In this document: one piece after another, positions 35,501 through 47,514 of the stretch
Layout of the letters: the number at the start of each line of letters is the position of its first letter
Numbering within the stretch: position 1 is the first letter of the stretch
Assembly (NCBI GenBank): GCA_002104905.1
Contig: MCFE01000005.1
Location: 215,784 to 279,783 of the forward strand
Reading direction: 5' to 3'
DNA length: 64,000 nucleotides
DNA from: Basidiobolus meristosporus CBS 931.73
Lineage: Eukaryota > Basidiobolomycota > Basidiobolomycetes > Basidiobolales > Basidiobolaceae
Translations under genes and position numbers: made by a program
The notes under the pieces: model-generated
Databases searched by the model: none
Told to the model about the DNA's origin: nothing
The model's input: only the letters and a program-made list of their open reading frames with translations

Positions 35501-36865
35501 GATTAGACGTTACCTGGAGTATCTCATTTTCCAATGCGAGGATCACGTATGTTGAAAGACTCGTTTTTCTTTTGTGGAATCTGGGTACTAAAATCATTCG
35601 CTAGAATACGGATAGACATACAACTCTGGCTACTACATACATAGAAGACTTGTCAGGCATGTATGAGAAAAACCTGCAAGATGTGTTGGGCGAGCTAGGT
35701 ACTGTATTGTATTTTGCACTCCGTTCTAAGCCATGTGTTCTTTCTAACATCGGGTCCAAAGAAACCGCATTTGCGGTGGCTAGCATCACATCACCCTCCA
35801 TCACATTCATGCATTTCTTAGAAAAACGCACCGACGACGCCAGTGTCTTGAGGAGTAAGCTTCTAAAGTTCCTCCAATCCTCGGGCATTACGACCAGAAC
35901 AAGATCCTGGAGAAGATTTTGGAGTTCAAGTATTTCACTATTGAAAGGGCGATTTTGTTTGGAAGGGTAAAGAGTTTCTTCTAATCGGACACCTCTCTCA
36001 TCTGGGCTTGGGCGTAACCTTGAAATTTGGTTCAGGTAGGAGAGCACGAAAAAGCACTCGAAACACTTGTGTATGATGCCAAGGATTACATCGGAGCTGA
36101 GGTTTACTGTATTTATGAAGGAAAGCGTGTTTGTGACTCTGATGCTTCCGGTTACAATCAGCCAAAGTCAGGTGTGGAGGCAGAGGTCGAGGCAGAGGAA
36201 TCAGCCATTATTAGCTCCATTGCAAATGGACCTGAGGAGATCTCGACTCAAAGTCTATCGGAGAAGCTATTCCACAAACTTTTGGAAGTGTATTTAAATA
36301 TGAGCAAGAGCGGGTCAGTGGGGAAAGTTGAGTATCGAGTTGTATCTGTGTTGCTAAACCAGAAGTATATCCTTAGGAACGCAATGTTGCCACAAATCAC
36401 TCGCCTCCTTGATGCCAGGTTCTCATATCTGGATATATCAGAAGTGTGCATCGGTTCCTTACTATCTTGTGTGCGCCTGTCGAATCTAACTCTTGTGGTA
36501 TAGGTACTTCAAATGATCCCAGACGAGTGGTCGGTTGACACGATCCATTCGTTTTTAATTCGCTCTTTGAGGAAGACTATGAACATTCACTTAGAAAATC
36601 AGGTGCTCAAAGGAGTCGCGCGTGGCCAGAATCTAATGGTAACATCAACACTGTATACACCTGAGTGTCGATGAATATTGACTGGTATCCATAGGCAAGC
36701 GCAGAATTGGTCCAGTGTTATATGAACGAGCCGCCAGTGGTCATTACCCCAGAGCTTACATGCGCAGTATGCCATAAACTCATAGGAGAGGCCATATTTG
36801 CATGCGAGACGAAGTTTGGGAAAAGACAGATTGTACATTTGCATTGTCGTTCGGAAGAATCGTGA
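32556..36865 (+). CDS. VPS39: Vps39/Vam6, HOPS complex subunit
   Basis: Eighteen exons were reconstructed from 32556-32786 to 36695-36865, giving about 1064 residues. The N-terminal citron-homology propeller includes KNVYVGTNDGYIYHY, GKKSVERIVALP and GMFVTSSGDPTRGTLQWP. A central clathrin-repeat region includes ALLKLYSESN, YPLALLYVENKEYHKALDL and YFTIERAILFGRVGEHEKAL. The C-terminus has a CAVCHK/HLHC zinc-finger-like motif. This is the Vps39 plan: it binds Rab7/Ypt7 at the vacuole/late endosome and tethers membranes. The intron at 33680-33750 is AT-AC. Exon 15 (35822-35966) needs one extra base near 35883-35885 to join FLQSSG to HYDQNKILEKIL. Otherwise all phases agree. Confidence 0.9.
33680..33750 (+). 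other. U12-type AT-AC intron in VPS39
   Basis: A 71-nt intron that starts ATATCCTTTCT and ends GCGTAC. The branch-site-like TTTCTTAAC lies 9 nt from its 3' end. Splicing joins AAAGA to QSALGMFVTSSGDP in frame (split Gln codon). No GT-AG alternative gives this conserved sequence. It is independent of the PFDN5 case. Confidence 0.9.
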
Positions 36866-37060
36866 TGGGATTCTTTGTTGATTGTTCCTATTTATTCATG
36901 AACTTGAACTATATCCACTACACATGTAATCATCGACTAGCATCTTAATACAAAAGCGATAGATATCCAACTGTGTTCGTTTTATTCATGTCCCGCATCG
37001 ATTGGGTGAAGTTATTGTGAGCCGAGATAGAAAGTGAATAAACGAAGGGGAGCAACCATG

Positions 37061-38051
37061 CTAACGCTTCCCTTTCAGAACACTGAATAAACGGTAGCTA
37101 GCTATCGCATCGTTTGCAGCATAATCAATCTCTTGAGGAGTCAGATGAGTTCGTGACCATTGTTTCTTTGTCCAGGATTTATTGAGCCTCACATCAATCC
37201 CAAACCTACTGGCCAACTCCTCCAACGAGAGATTCTGGCAACCCAAACCGCTGGCCAAGGTATCGATGTTAACGATACCATTGCAAGTCAGCTTGTAAAC
37301 CCTTTTAAGGTTCGCAGCATCTACAGTAGCATTAACCCCCGTTTTCAGGATCTTGCTGCTCGCCAACAATTTACGCAAAGTTGGAGGGATATCGCCAGTG
37401 GAGCGATAGATCTGGCCTACCTGAAAGATAATGCACGTGCTTGAGGAAGCCAATTGAATCACCGACACTTCAAAGCCAGAACGAAGCCGGGTAGACTCCG
37501 TATCAAAGCCCAGGTAGGGAGTGGCAGCTGATTGAATGGAATTTAGCAGCATATCAACGCCCTCGTCACATTGCCCCCGAGATTGGCACAAGAATATTTT
37601 GTAATCTCCGGTCATTTTAACCTCAACCGGCTGTGAGGAAATTCTATCGGGCAATACAGGGACATGTGGCATGAGGTTATGTCGAGCGGCTCTTGCAGTT
37701 TGAGAAGGCTGTTGGGAGACTGGGATAAAGCGAGGCGACTGAGGTGTCTTTGATTCGCGGAGTATCCTCATTTTTGAAAGATCGATTGCGCCCGAGTCTG
37801 CCCGGGCTTTTTTCTCTTAGGTGGATTATTACTTTGCTAAACAGAACAAGTCTTTCTGCCATAACTATACCTTTTGCGAGAAGTTTATTTGGCTCCTGGG
37901 GGGTTTTCAAGAACCTTGTACTGGACGTTTCCGGTTTCCGTGTAGCTCGCGTTTTTGTTGCATAGTTTGATATGCAACTTCGAAATGCTGCTGGTGATGG
38001 GGAACAGCATTTAGTAAAGCTAGGGTCTCTATAGAGTCCTAAAGGGGCCAA
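37061..38051 (-). CDS. DEDDy-type 3'-5' exonuclease, N-terminus uncertain
   Basis: Exon 37061-37815 is clear. An upstream exon ending at 37871 (to about 38051) adds a basic, Ser/Arg-rich leader in phase. The exonuclease fold has LGFDTESTR (Exo I DxE), TGVNATVDAANLKRV (Exo II) and DYAANDAIASYRLF (Exo III with Tyr). This is the WRN/RNase D-like DEDDy family, which trims 3' ends of DNA or RNA. The leader could target mitochondria. No in-frame ATG is visible in the first exon as drawn, so a 5' exon or an alternative start, for example the ATG at 37771, must be considered. The substrate cannot be told from sequence. Confidence 0.75.
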
Positions 38052-38290
38052 CTAACGTGATGCGCTTGGACCTGCTCGGGACCCCACTGCCAGCATATTT
38101 GTCGAAATTCAATGGACAGGTGCAAATGAACAGAGGATCGACATTTTCTCGTCAGCAGATTTTTATTGACATCGGTACCGCGTAAACATATACAACAAAA
38201 AGGATGAGGTAAAATGAGGTGATGTAGCGTTCATCGGGATACCAGCCAAGAAAAACACGAAATAATGTGATAGAGGCAGAATTAATTAGA

Positions 38291-39074
<784 letters not shown>

Positions 39075-40409
39075 ATGGACGGAAATTATTACGCCCAAGG
39101 TGCGCCACAAGATGGCTACTACCAGCAGAACTCGTACAGCAACCCCACTTCCCCTCCTTTACAGCATCCGGTTCCCCAACATCCCTTCCCTATGCCGGAG
39201 GCATCTTCACCCCAACCACAATTCCAGCAACCACATTCTCCTCATCAACAAGCGTACCAGCAGGCACCACCAGGACAAAATTATGGTTTCGAATTCAACG
39301 ACTTCCAGGGCGCCCAGGCTATAGGGATGCAATTCGGCCGCTCTGCCGTCATGGCTGGCCAAGATTATGTTAACAAGAACGTGCGTAGTCGCTTGGCTAT
39401 CTTGTACCACACAATACACTGGTTTTTGCCCATTTCTAACCCGCCTTTTGTCGATAGCTTGATCGTTACGTCAATGTCACAAATCTCAAGTTCTACTTCA
39501 ACATCAGCAACATGTATGTCGTGAATAAGATACGACTGCTATTATTCCCTTTCCGCCATCAGGTATCCTCTTTTTGATGTTCCTTCTTTTGTCCTCCACT
39601 AACGCCAGTTTAGACCTGGTCCAGACAGGTAAAACGTTCGGAGGAAAATGGACAGATTGAGGGATACAGACCACCACGCGAAGATGTCAATTCCCCAGAC
39701 TTGTATATCCCAGGTATTTCGCTGCATTCACTCTTAACTGGGTTGCGCTCTCCTCTAAACATACCGGTGCTTAGTGATGTCATTCGTGACCTACATCCTT
39801 CTGGTTGGCTTTATTCTTGGGCAAAACAAAGGGTAAGCTACTCTACAGAAATCACCAGAGCATGGCAGATCATAGTTGGTTTACGCTGCTTGTATAGATT
39901 TCATCCGGATGTCTTGGGCTATACAGCCTCCACTGCTTTAGGCTTGGTATTTGGCGAAGTGCTCCTGATGAGGCTCTTCTGCTATCTACTCGGCATCTCG
40001 GGAGATGTTCTACTTTTGGATTTGGTTGCCTACAGTGGCTACAAATTCGTTGGGTAAGCCTAGATTCAGTTGCATAGAAAGAATGCCTTCGTTACTGAAG
40101 TATGGATCAACAGAATCATCGTCACGTTATCTTTTCGTTTCCTGAACAACCCCACCGTTAGTTGGGGAGCTTATCTGTACACCAACCTTGCGTTCGGATT
40201 CTTTTTGGTAAGAGAAGGGTTTTTTTGGCGGCATAATGTGTAGGGTGGTTCTAACCTTTATCCAGTTGCGCTCCTTGCGATACGTCGTTCTCCCCGATTT
40301 GAATTCCCCAGGCACTATGGTCAACGCCCAACGCAAACGTCGGGTCCACTTCTTATTCTGTGTGGCAGCATTGCAATTTCTCAGTGCCTGGCTGCTGATG
40401 GTCGGTTAG
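39075..40409 (+). CDS. YIF1: Yif1-family ER-Golgi membrane protein
   Basis: Seven exons (39075-39380, 39458-39562, 39614-39713, 39775-39832, 39898-40053, 40114-40207, 40266-40409) give 320 residues. The N-terminus is Gln/Pro/Tyr-rich and cytosolic. Then come QFGRSAVMAGQDYVNKN, LDRYVNVTNLKFYFNISNMY, REDVNSPDLYIPVMSFVTYI and a membrane domain with LLDLVAYSGYKFVGI. This is Yif1, partner of Yip1 in COPII vesicle formation and transport between ER and Golgi. The second intron begins GTATCCTCTT, which resembles a U12 donor, but its branch region looks U2-like. The stop codon is 40407-40409. Confidence 0.93.
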
Positions 40410-40779
40410 GGGAGTTCGCGCGACAAGCTCAATCGATCCTCAGTGTTTTCAAGGACTTTTAGTTACTATAATTCGCAATGCATTGGTGTTTCTAGCTCAG
40501 GCCATGAATCTGTATTCAAATATATGAATTCCAGAAAATAATTAGACCTTTCTTTCACCTAGAAATCAACAATCTTCTATAAAGAATGCTTCCATATGTT
40601 GAGGATTATAAGTTTATTCTTTTTTTCCCAAGCCAAACTGTGTTAGGTGAACTTGGTTGCATGAGGAATGAAGAGGGAATTTTGGATGATTTCTTGTTCC
40701 GTAACGCCCTCCCACACAGTCGAACTCTTGGTTCATAAAGGGTAGGAGGGGCAGGGTAGATGAAGCGGGATGTTTATAA
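40410..40779. other. convergent 3' spacer
   Basis: A 370-bp AT-rich gap between the convergent ends of YIF1 (+) and the small membrane-like gene (-). I see nothing in it. Confidence 0.4.
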
Positions 40780-41157
40780 CTAGGCAGACTCCTGAGCAAG
40801 CAAGCGTTGCTTCCTTTCCAAAAGCCTTTGTTTGCGTACTTCTAAAGCTTGGTTCTGTCTTTGCTCGTAATTGTAGTACCAATATCCCACACCACCAAAG
40901 GCAACTGCGTGAAGAGCATGGAACTCCAGTCCTATGAATTGATTAGAGAGCACCAAGTTAGCATGGGTCTTGGTAGAGCAGTATTGATTGCAGGCAGGTT
41001 TAAGGAGTCTTAGCGCCTGTATGCAATCTAGGCCAAGGTCAAAAAACAAAGACCAATACTAACTATCAAACCAAGGTCTCTTGCTCATGGCTAGAGAAAG
41101 ACAACGGACGCCGACGCCAAAGGAAGCGAATGCGGTTACAGTGTGAGTGAGAGCCAT
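40780..41157 (-). CDS. small conserved-looking mitochondrial-type membrane protein, 81 residues
   Basis: Two exons (41064-41157 and 40780-40931) joined across a 132-nt intron give 81 residues. One hydrophobic segment lies at each end of a short loop (ALTHTVTAFASFGVGVRCLS; HAVAFGGVGYWYYNYEQRQ). They are followed by a charged helix (RKQRLLERKQRLLAQ). This shape is common in small inner-membrane subunits of respiratory complexes or ATP synthase, but I do not recognise the family with certainty. The ATG at 41155-41157 and the phase-1 join to RLEFHALHAV make the model internally consistent. The intron is longer than most here. Confidence 0.6.
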
Positions 41158-41513
41158 CTTCAAAAGGGAAAGTTACGTGTGAATAACTGAAGAAAGGCGT
41201 TTCCAAGTATTATGACTACTACTTTATTCGAAAAACTCACCGAAGCACAAAAAGTGGCGGGGTTAAGTACTAGCTTTCACGAATACCAATATTTCATTTA
41301 AAAAATCGAATAACAAATCGAATTTAATGGGGTGGGGTAATCTAAGAAGGGTGGTGAGTTTCATTGGGGGATTGGGTTGAGGAAAGCCCGATATTTAATC
41401 TCCCTTTATCATGGGAAACGTCTTGGAAATTATTGAATATCACCATTGGGAAATTGTGCAGATGAAGTTGATGCAGTAGGAATAAAAAAGATTGGATATC
41501 TTGTTCTGATTCT
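41158..41513. other. intergenic spacer
   Basis: A 356-bp gap between the start of the small membrane-like gene and the end of the WD40 gene (both -). It is AT-rich and probably promoter sequence. No gene is seen. Confidence 0.4.
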
Positions 41514-43585
41514 CTAAATGTTGCTCGATCTACCATTTGCTGACCATATCTTGACCGTAAGGTCAGCGGAGCTTGAGCATAATATTGGCTCCAAAGGATG
41601 GAAGGCCACATCGTAAACTCTGTCCATGTGGCCTTCTAGGCGTTGAATAAGACTGGCGTTGCCCTAATAATCCAATCTCGTTAATGATCCCATGTTCGCC
41701 ATACACAAAAGCAGGTTTAAATAACGGTTTACCTCCTGCACACCAACATTGTACAGGTAAACGTATGGGTCGGAGCTTCCAGTGGCCAAGATTATACTCT
41801 TGTCGAGCACACGTTCGCTACATTTGAGTGCCAGTCATTAGCTAAATGTTTCGGTCATCACAAACATCTCCTATTTACCGTGTCATCTCCGACTCCTCCA
41901 GATATCCATCGGCATATCCGTCCTCGTGGATATTCAATCTTCTAAAGCTTGCGTTGGTATCTAAGTAGATACATCAATATTAATGCCCATGATTGGACAA
42001 GCAAGATGTTTGTGAAAGGACCAACATTCTTTTCCTCTATAAAAGGCGCTGCGAATTGGCCAGTTTTTGTTTTTGTATCCTTTGACACTATGCAGAAGGC
42101 GCGGCACCGCCTTGAGTGGCTGGAATCCTCTATCATATACTCGAATCACTGTACAGACACTGGCGTTTAGCGTTGGCAGATTTCGAAGCAGGCACATACG
42201 GTGTTACCATTATCATAAGAGTTGATAGCCATTAGTTGAGGCTCCTCATCCAGATCTGTAACGGTATTTAGTAAAGTGGGGGTGTAAAGTATAGTGGGAG
42301 CAAGTTACCATTTGAAAGACGGCAAGTAGCTATATGAGAGATAGGTCGCTGCTGATTTTCATTCGCAATTGATTGCAAACACTCCCCTAGTGGCTATAAG
42401 GTCAATCGAGCACTTGTTGGCTAGCAGAAAGAGTGGCTTATACCTGTACGGAGGTCCCAGGTTTTCAGTTTTCCTAACGAATCACCAGATATAATGGTGT
42501 TTCCGTCACGGCAAGCATAGCTGCAAGAAGCGTATTTAGCGTAATGTTCTCTCTATTCTGGATTTCATAAGCAATACACACATTGTGTTGATCATGGCAT
42601 CATTCCTGATGATATTGGCTGGCTGCGGTTTTCTCTTATCAACAGTTCCGAGACACTTTTTGGATGTGCCATAGTGGAAAACCTCGCTATCTAAAGTGAG
42701 AACGATGGGGGTTAGATATTGGTAATGGAAAGGGAACGTTCACTGCTTACCTTGGCCGTTGTACTCTACACACTGAACAAAGCCTTCACATTCATATGAG
42801 GTAGACATTTTTCCAGACTCAGTGTCCCAAATCTTGCAGGTCTTATCATACGAACCGGATAATAGCTCGTTTGAATCTCTGGACCAACTCAGGTCTGATA
42901 CGTTAAGTGTATGCTTTTTCATACATTTAACCTGAAGGAAATTGAGTACACTTCCGGAAAGAAAATGCGTATGAAAGACATACCTCCGCTGACACTCCTA
43001 TATCCCATAGACGGATGGTTTGATCGAAGGAGCCAGTTGCCAAGAAATTGCCGCACGGTGAGAATTGCACACTGTACACAGCACCAAGATGACCCTATAC
43101 AAAACACCATGAATAATTGGGGCTCTAGGGGAGTTTCTATGGTCGGGGTACCTTAAGCTCGGATTTTTGGTGAAAGATTCTACCATCAGTATTTTTCTCC
43201 CGAGTTTTCTTGGCTAAGTTAGATTGGGCTGAGTATGCTTGGCAAAAATTCCGGAGCCACATGTACCGCAATACAACAGAGGTAGAAGGAGAAAACCTCC
43301 CAAGAGTTTACCTAAACTTTCGGCAATGTGTTTTTCGGTTTTCACCGCAGTCTCACGCAGAGCTTCTTCACTCTCCGCTGCGGAAGACTCGAGAGGATCT
43401 GAGGTGAAAGGATTGCTCCTGTGATGGTTGGAAGCAGTATAGCGTGCGGAGAGGTCGTAAATGGATTTTTTCAATATCGAATTCTCTTTCTCTAGTAAGT
43501 CGACCTTTTGCTTTAGAGATTTGTTCTCTTTCAGCAGCTTCTCGATCTGATCTTTCTCGGACAGGTTCCGTTTTTTGATGTCCAT
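41514..43585 (-). CDS. WD40-repeat protein with N-terminal coiled coil
   Basis: Twelve exons, from 43312-43585 down to 41514-41663, give 459 residues, and all phases agree. Residues 1-45 form a leucine-rich coiled coil (KDQIEKLLKENKSLKQKV). The rest is a WD40 propeller with clear blades: LKGHLGAVYSVQFSPCGNF, ATGSFDQTIRLWD, LLSGSYDKTCKIWD, ISGDSLGKLKTWDLRTG, ATGSSDPYVYLYNV, and a final LEGHMDRVYDVAFHP with SADLTVKIWS. The segment GYKNKNWPIRSAFYRGKE sits before an acidic insert. The coiled coil plus propeller suggests a scaffold subunit. I do not recognise the ortholog, and no enzymatic domain is present. Confidence 0.82.
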
Positions 43586-43920
43586 GACAGAAGTGTGTGT
43601 ATGTATTACTTCCCAAGGAAGTAGATATATTCAATGATGTATATATGATAGTTCTAGCAGTTCATATCCAATATCCCTAAACAGTTTTCCGATAATTAGC
43701 TTAAATCTAACTAGAAAATTAAGAACGCTACTATTATTACTGATGATTTGCACAGCTTGTTAGATTAGCAGTGAGCTAGATTAATTGACTATGATTGATG
43801 AATCACCTATCTTCCCACCCATCCACCTTATCACCTTTCCACACCTTCCACACCTTCCACACCTTCCACTCACCTTCCCACCCTGGCTATATATAAGGTG
43901 TCGATAGTAGGAGTTTGGCA
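43586..43920. promoter_or_regulatory. divergent promoter with CT-rich minisatellite and TATA box
   Basis: A 335-bp gap between the WD40 gene (-) and the protease (+). A CACACCTTCC-type 10-bp unit is repeated about four times at 43836-43870, inside a longer C/T-rich stretch from 43801. A TATATATAA box lies at 43888-43896, only about 25 bp before the protease ATG. That implies a very short leader, or a start further down. Confidence 0.6.
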
Positions 43921-45297
43921 ATGAATAATCGAATGTTGATCCATGTCATTCTAGTTTTAGGATTAATCGGAGCAATTAATCCACATGTGATTCGGTATTC
44001 AATCAACGACCTCGATTTAGGTAAATTCGTCCTGACCTCCATGTTGCCTGCGTCCTGATTTATTGATTATTCTTAGCACAAAGAAACCTTTTACAAACTC
44101 TTGGATCCATTCGTGGACAGCATATCAACATTGCTGACAAGTTTCTGGGGTTTGTAGGGGAGATCTCTGACCAACAGCTGAAGAGGCTGCGAAACTTATC
44201 ATGGATAGATTACGTCGAGTCAGAAGGTCACTTTCTATCCAATGATCAAATCACGTTACAGCTTGATCCACCCAACTGGGGCTTACCAAGAATATCCCAT
44301 CGAAAACGAAGTCTGCACCTCCCGTACATCTACAACTCCAAAGCGGGGTAAATTAAGCGAGAACTATCTTTGAATCGAATCTAATTCAACTGCCTTGCAG
44401 GAGCGGTGTGGACGTCTACGTATTAGACTCTGGGGTGAACGTCGCTCATTTGGATTTTCAGGGGAGGGCGAGGTTGGGCGCGAACTTCGTGGACGAAGTG
44501 GCTGACGATTTGAAGGGACATGGTGACTATTCCCACAGTACTTGTGTCTGGGGTGAGTTCTAAATGGCTCATAGGAACTCACGTTGCGGGAATCATTGCC
44601 GGCTCGACGTATGGCGTTGCAAAAAAAGCAAACATCATTAGCGTCAAAGTAATTCCAAGCAACGGTCACGCCAAAACCTCAAGCATCATCCAGGGCTTGG
44701 AATGGGCAGTCAAAACGATCCAGCGAAGAAAGACCAACTCCGTCATAAACATGTCTTTCAATGGCCGAAGGAGTCAGGCAATCAATGACGCCATCGCCGC
44801 TGCTGCTACGGTGAATATCCCAGTGGTAGTTTCCGCAGGGAATAAAAGATCAGATTCTTGCAAATTCTCACCTGCTAGCGCAGATTGGGCCCTCACCGTA
44901 GGAGCCACGGACAAGCATGACCGAAAGGCGAAATTCAGTAATTTTGGGAAATGTGTGAATATATTCGCACCAGGAAGAAAGATCCGCTCCACATCCATTG
45001 GATCCATCAAGGCAACTGCCTTGAAATCCGGTACTAGGTTAGATTCTCCTCCCGCGCACACTAGATCAACCCCGTTATTAACCCAGATTGATTAAACTGT
45101 TCAGCATGGCCGCTCCCCATGTAACTGGGGTGGCCGCACTCTTTCTATCGCAAAGACCATTTCACACCCCAAAGCAGCTGTACGAGACGATCCTTCGAGT
45201 AGCGACAAGCAACATGATTGCAAATCTCACCGCGGAATCCCCTAATTTGCTGGCTTATAATATGCTTGAACACACAGAAGCGAACAAGCTTGAATAA
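43921..45297 (+). CDS. secreted subtilisin-like serine protease (S8)
   Basis: Five exons (43921-44020, 44077-44347, 44401-44522, 44575-45037, 45105-45297) give 382 residues. The N-terminus is a signal peptide (MLIHVILVLGLIGAINP). A short I9-type propeptide follows (RNLLQTLGSI through LRNLSWIDYVESEG). The catalytic domain has Asp in VYVLDSGVN, His in KGHGTHVAGIIAG, the oxyanion Asn in VVVSAGNKRSD, and Ser in SGTSMAAPHVTGVAAL, which is split by the last intron. This is the proteinase K group of subtilases, secreted or vacuolar. The His motif is restored only when the intron at 44523-44574 is removed. It is the only obviously secreted hydrolase in the window. Confidence 0.9.
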
Positions 45298-45715
45298 ACA
45301 GAATCGAATAAGCTTGATTTGCTGCATGATGCAAGGAAGATCCGGAGTTACAGGGGGATTTTCGGAGCGGTACTGCTATTTGGACGGAAACTCGGCGGAA
45401 TTCACCTTTGTAGTTAAATCGATGTAATCCAATCGAGCACCGATTCTTGGCACTGGAGAGACAATGGCATTGATATTGATTAATTATTAGATTTGGTGAG
45501 AGACCATGCTCATTTAGGTTAAATATTTCAACCCATTTCCGTTTTGGGCCAAACCTAGATACCACAACTTTGATTACCAAATTGTAGATCCATGGATTTT
45601 CTATCGACGATGGCGAATGTGTCACCAATTTCCTTTAAATACATGGCACGCGCGGAAGATTTATTTCCATCCCCCTTTAATCGTTCCCCTCACATACTAA
45701 TCTTCAATTCGAATC
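45298..45715. other. intergenic spacer
   Basis: A 418-bp gap between the protease stop and the TMEM41-like start, both on the plus strand. It probably contains the TMEM41-like promoter. No gene is seen. Confidence 0.4.
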
Positions 45716-46641
45716 ATGAGAAATGTATTTCAACGAGTAAACACAACGGATGTTGATGCTGATGCTGACATCGAGACTGAAAAGTCTCCCGTCACCACCA
45801 AGGCCGCCAGCACTTCCATCCTTCTAAGAATCCTACTTATCCTCATTGTTGGCGTTGGTACCTTGGCCGGTATTCTTGCTCTTGTTGCCACTATTCCCGG
45901 CCTGAGCCTCCCTTCTAGCTTGGAAGACGCCAAACATATCGTGCAAGTGTTGAGAGACTACATCCAGAACAATGAGGAAGGCCATTCAAAGACTTTCATT
46001 ATATTCACGCTTCTTTATCTATGGAAGCAAACCTTCTGCGTCCCCGGAACCATATTACTTGTAAGTTACCCCCAGCCTTTTGCTTACAGTCCAGCGTACT
46101 CATGTATACCTTTTAGAATTTAATAGCTGGTGCGTTGTACGGCATGTCGACCATCCCGCTTCTGTGCTTTCTCACTGCACTCGGATCGACCCTATGCTAC
46201 TACATTTTCTACTTTGCCGGTGCCGATATACTAGAGCATTATATCCCTGAAAGACTCGACAAACTCCGCGGCCAGATAGATCAGAACCGCTCTCGCATGT
46301 TCCTATATCTCATGACTATCAGATTGTTTCCATTCGCCCCATATTGGTTAATCAACATCGTGTCACCATTCGTCGGCGTACCCGTCTGGAGCTTCTTTAT
46401 CACCTGTATGTTGGGAATTATCCCGTACAATTTCGTAACCATCGAGGCCGGGGAAATGCTTTCCGAAGTGGAATCGGTGTCAGATATCCTTAATCCGTGG
46501 TTCATAATCAAGCTCCTCGTCGTCTCTGTGGTGCCACTCCTGTTGAGCTTCATTGGCAAACGGAAACACAAGGAAGAGGACGTCGAGAACCCCGAATGGG
46601 AAGAAGAAAAAGACGTGGAGCCATTAATGTCGGAAATATAA
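45716..46641 (+). CDS. TMEM41/VTT-domain membrane protein
   Basis: Two exons (45716-46060 and 46117-46641) give 289 residues. An N-terminal cytosolic region precedes a first membrane helix (ILLRILLILIVGVGTLAGIL). The VTT core follows: LLYLWKQTFCVPGTILLNLI, AGALYG, ALGSTLCYYIFYFAG, and the charged RLFPFAPYWLINIVSP. The C-terminus is acidic (EEDVENPEWEEEKD). This matches the TMEM41/VTT group of ER lipid scramblases, which act in autophagy and lipid mobilisation. The family was formerly called SNARE-associated Golgi proteins; a Tvp38-like assignment is the alternative. The KQTFCVPG start of the core favours TMEM41. Confidence 0.85.
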
Positions 46642-46715
46642 GCATGTTGACATCATAGCAATCATCCTGTGTATAACACCTGTATAATCTTTTCTTCATA
46701 TCAATCATCTGTAGA

Positions 46716-46844
46716 GCATCTATCTTTTTTCCAATAATAAAAGCATCATGGAATACTCGCATCTATCTTTTTTCCAACAATAAAAGCATCGTGGAATACT
46801 CGCATCTATCTTTTTTCCAATAATAAAAGCATCGTGGAATATTC
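46716..46844. repeat. three 43-bp tandem repeats, each with AATAAAA
   Basis: Units begin GCATCTATC at 46716, 46759 and 46802 and differ at only a few bases. Each carries a C(A/C)ATAAAA-type polyadenylation hexamer in the same place. They start 75 bp after the TMEM41-like stop codon, in the position of its 3'-UTR. Confidence 0.9.
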
Positions 46845-47514
46845 GTTCTGGATAATTATCTGCCCGAATCAGGTTAGATAATACAACATAGCATTGGGTA
46901 ATATGGTCTAGTTATGGAGCCTGGTTCTTCACGATCGGTTGATATGCCTACCCCAATGGCCGCTCACATCTAAGGATCTTTGTTGATTTTTTATTGGATT
47001 CCGCACTCAGTTCTTTTATTGGGTTCCGTACTCGGCTCTCATTCTCAGCATTCAAACCATCCATCCATGGCCATATGCTAAAATAGGTTGCACGAATTTA
47101 CTCAATTTAGTAGCGCTTCAAGGAAAACTTGGAGGGTTCTGCAAGGAACATAAGCAACTGTATTACAAATTCTGCCATAGCATCTGATTAACACGGTCTT
47201 TCTAGGCTTTCTTCGGACTTCATAAGGTCTATCCACCGTACTCATTTTATACAAATTACAGAGAGCAAAGTATGCTTTTTGGGCATTACTAAGGGCCGTT
47301 GTCATATGACTTGATGCACCTGAACGCCGTCAGTCCCTTGTTTGTATGTGGAGACCACCCGCTATGGATTGGTGCACTAGGATAAAACGACAACTAGCAT
47401 CCTCAATAGGATAGCCACTCAACATCAAGTAATTCCGCATATACATCCATTGCAGCGTGGGACCATTTGGTAACAATTAATTAATCAGGTTTGATTTGTT
47501 TGATTTATTGGATA
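46845..47514. other. convergent spacer
   Basis: A 670-bp remainder of the gap between the TMEM41-like gene (+) and carnitine acetyltransferase (-). A 67-residue open frame on the minus strand (47102-47305) has no recognisable motif. No RNA gene is seen. Confidence 0.4.

Noticed and set aside
39563-39613. YIF1 intron 2 as a third U12 intron
   Set aside because: The donor GTATCCTCTT is close to the U12 form, but the branch region reads CCACTAAC, which is U2-like. The evidence is mixed, so I did not claim it.
43801-43880. CRISPR-like array
   Set aside because: Units are 10 bp without spacers; it is a minisatellite, and the genome is eukaryotic.
47102-47305. 67-residue open frame on the minus strand
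   Set aside because: No recognisable motif and no splice context.
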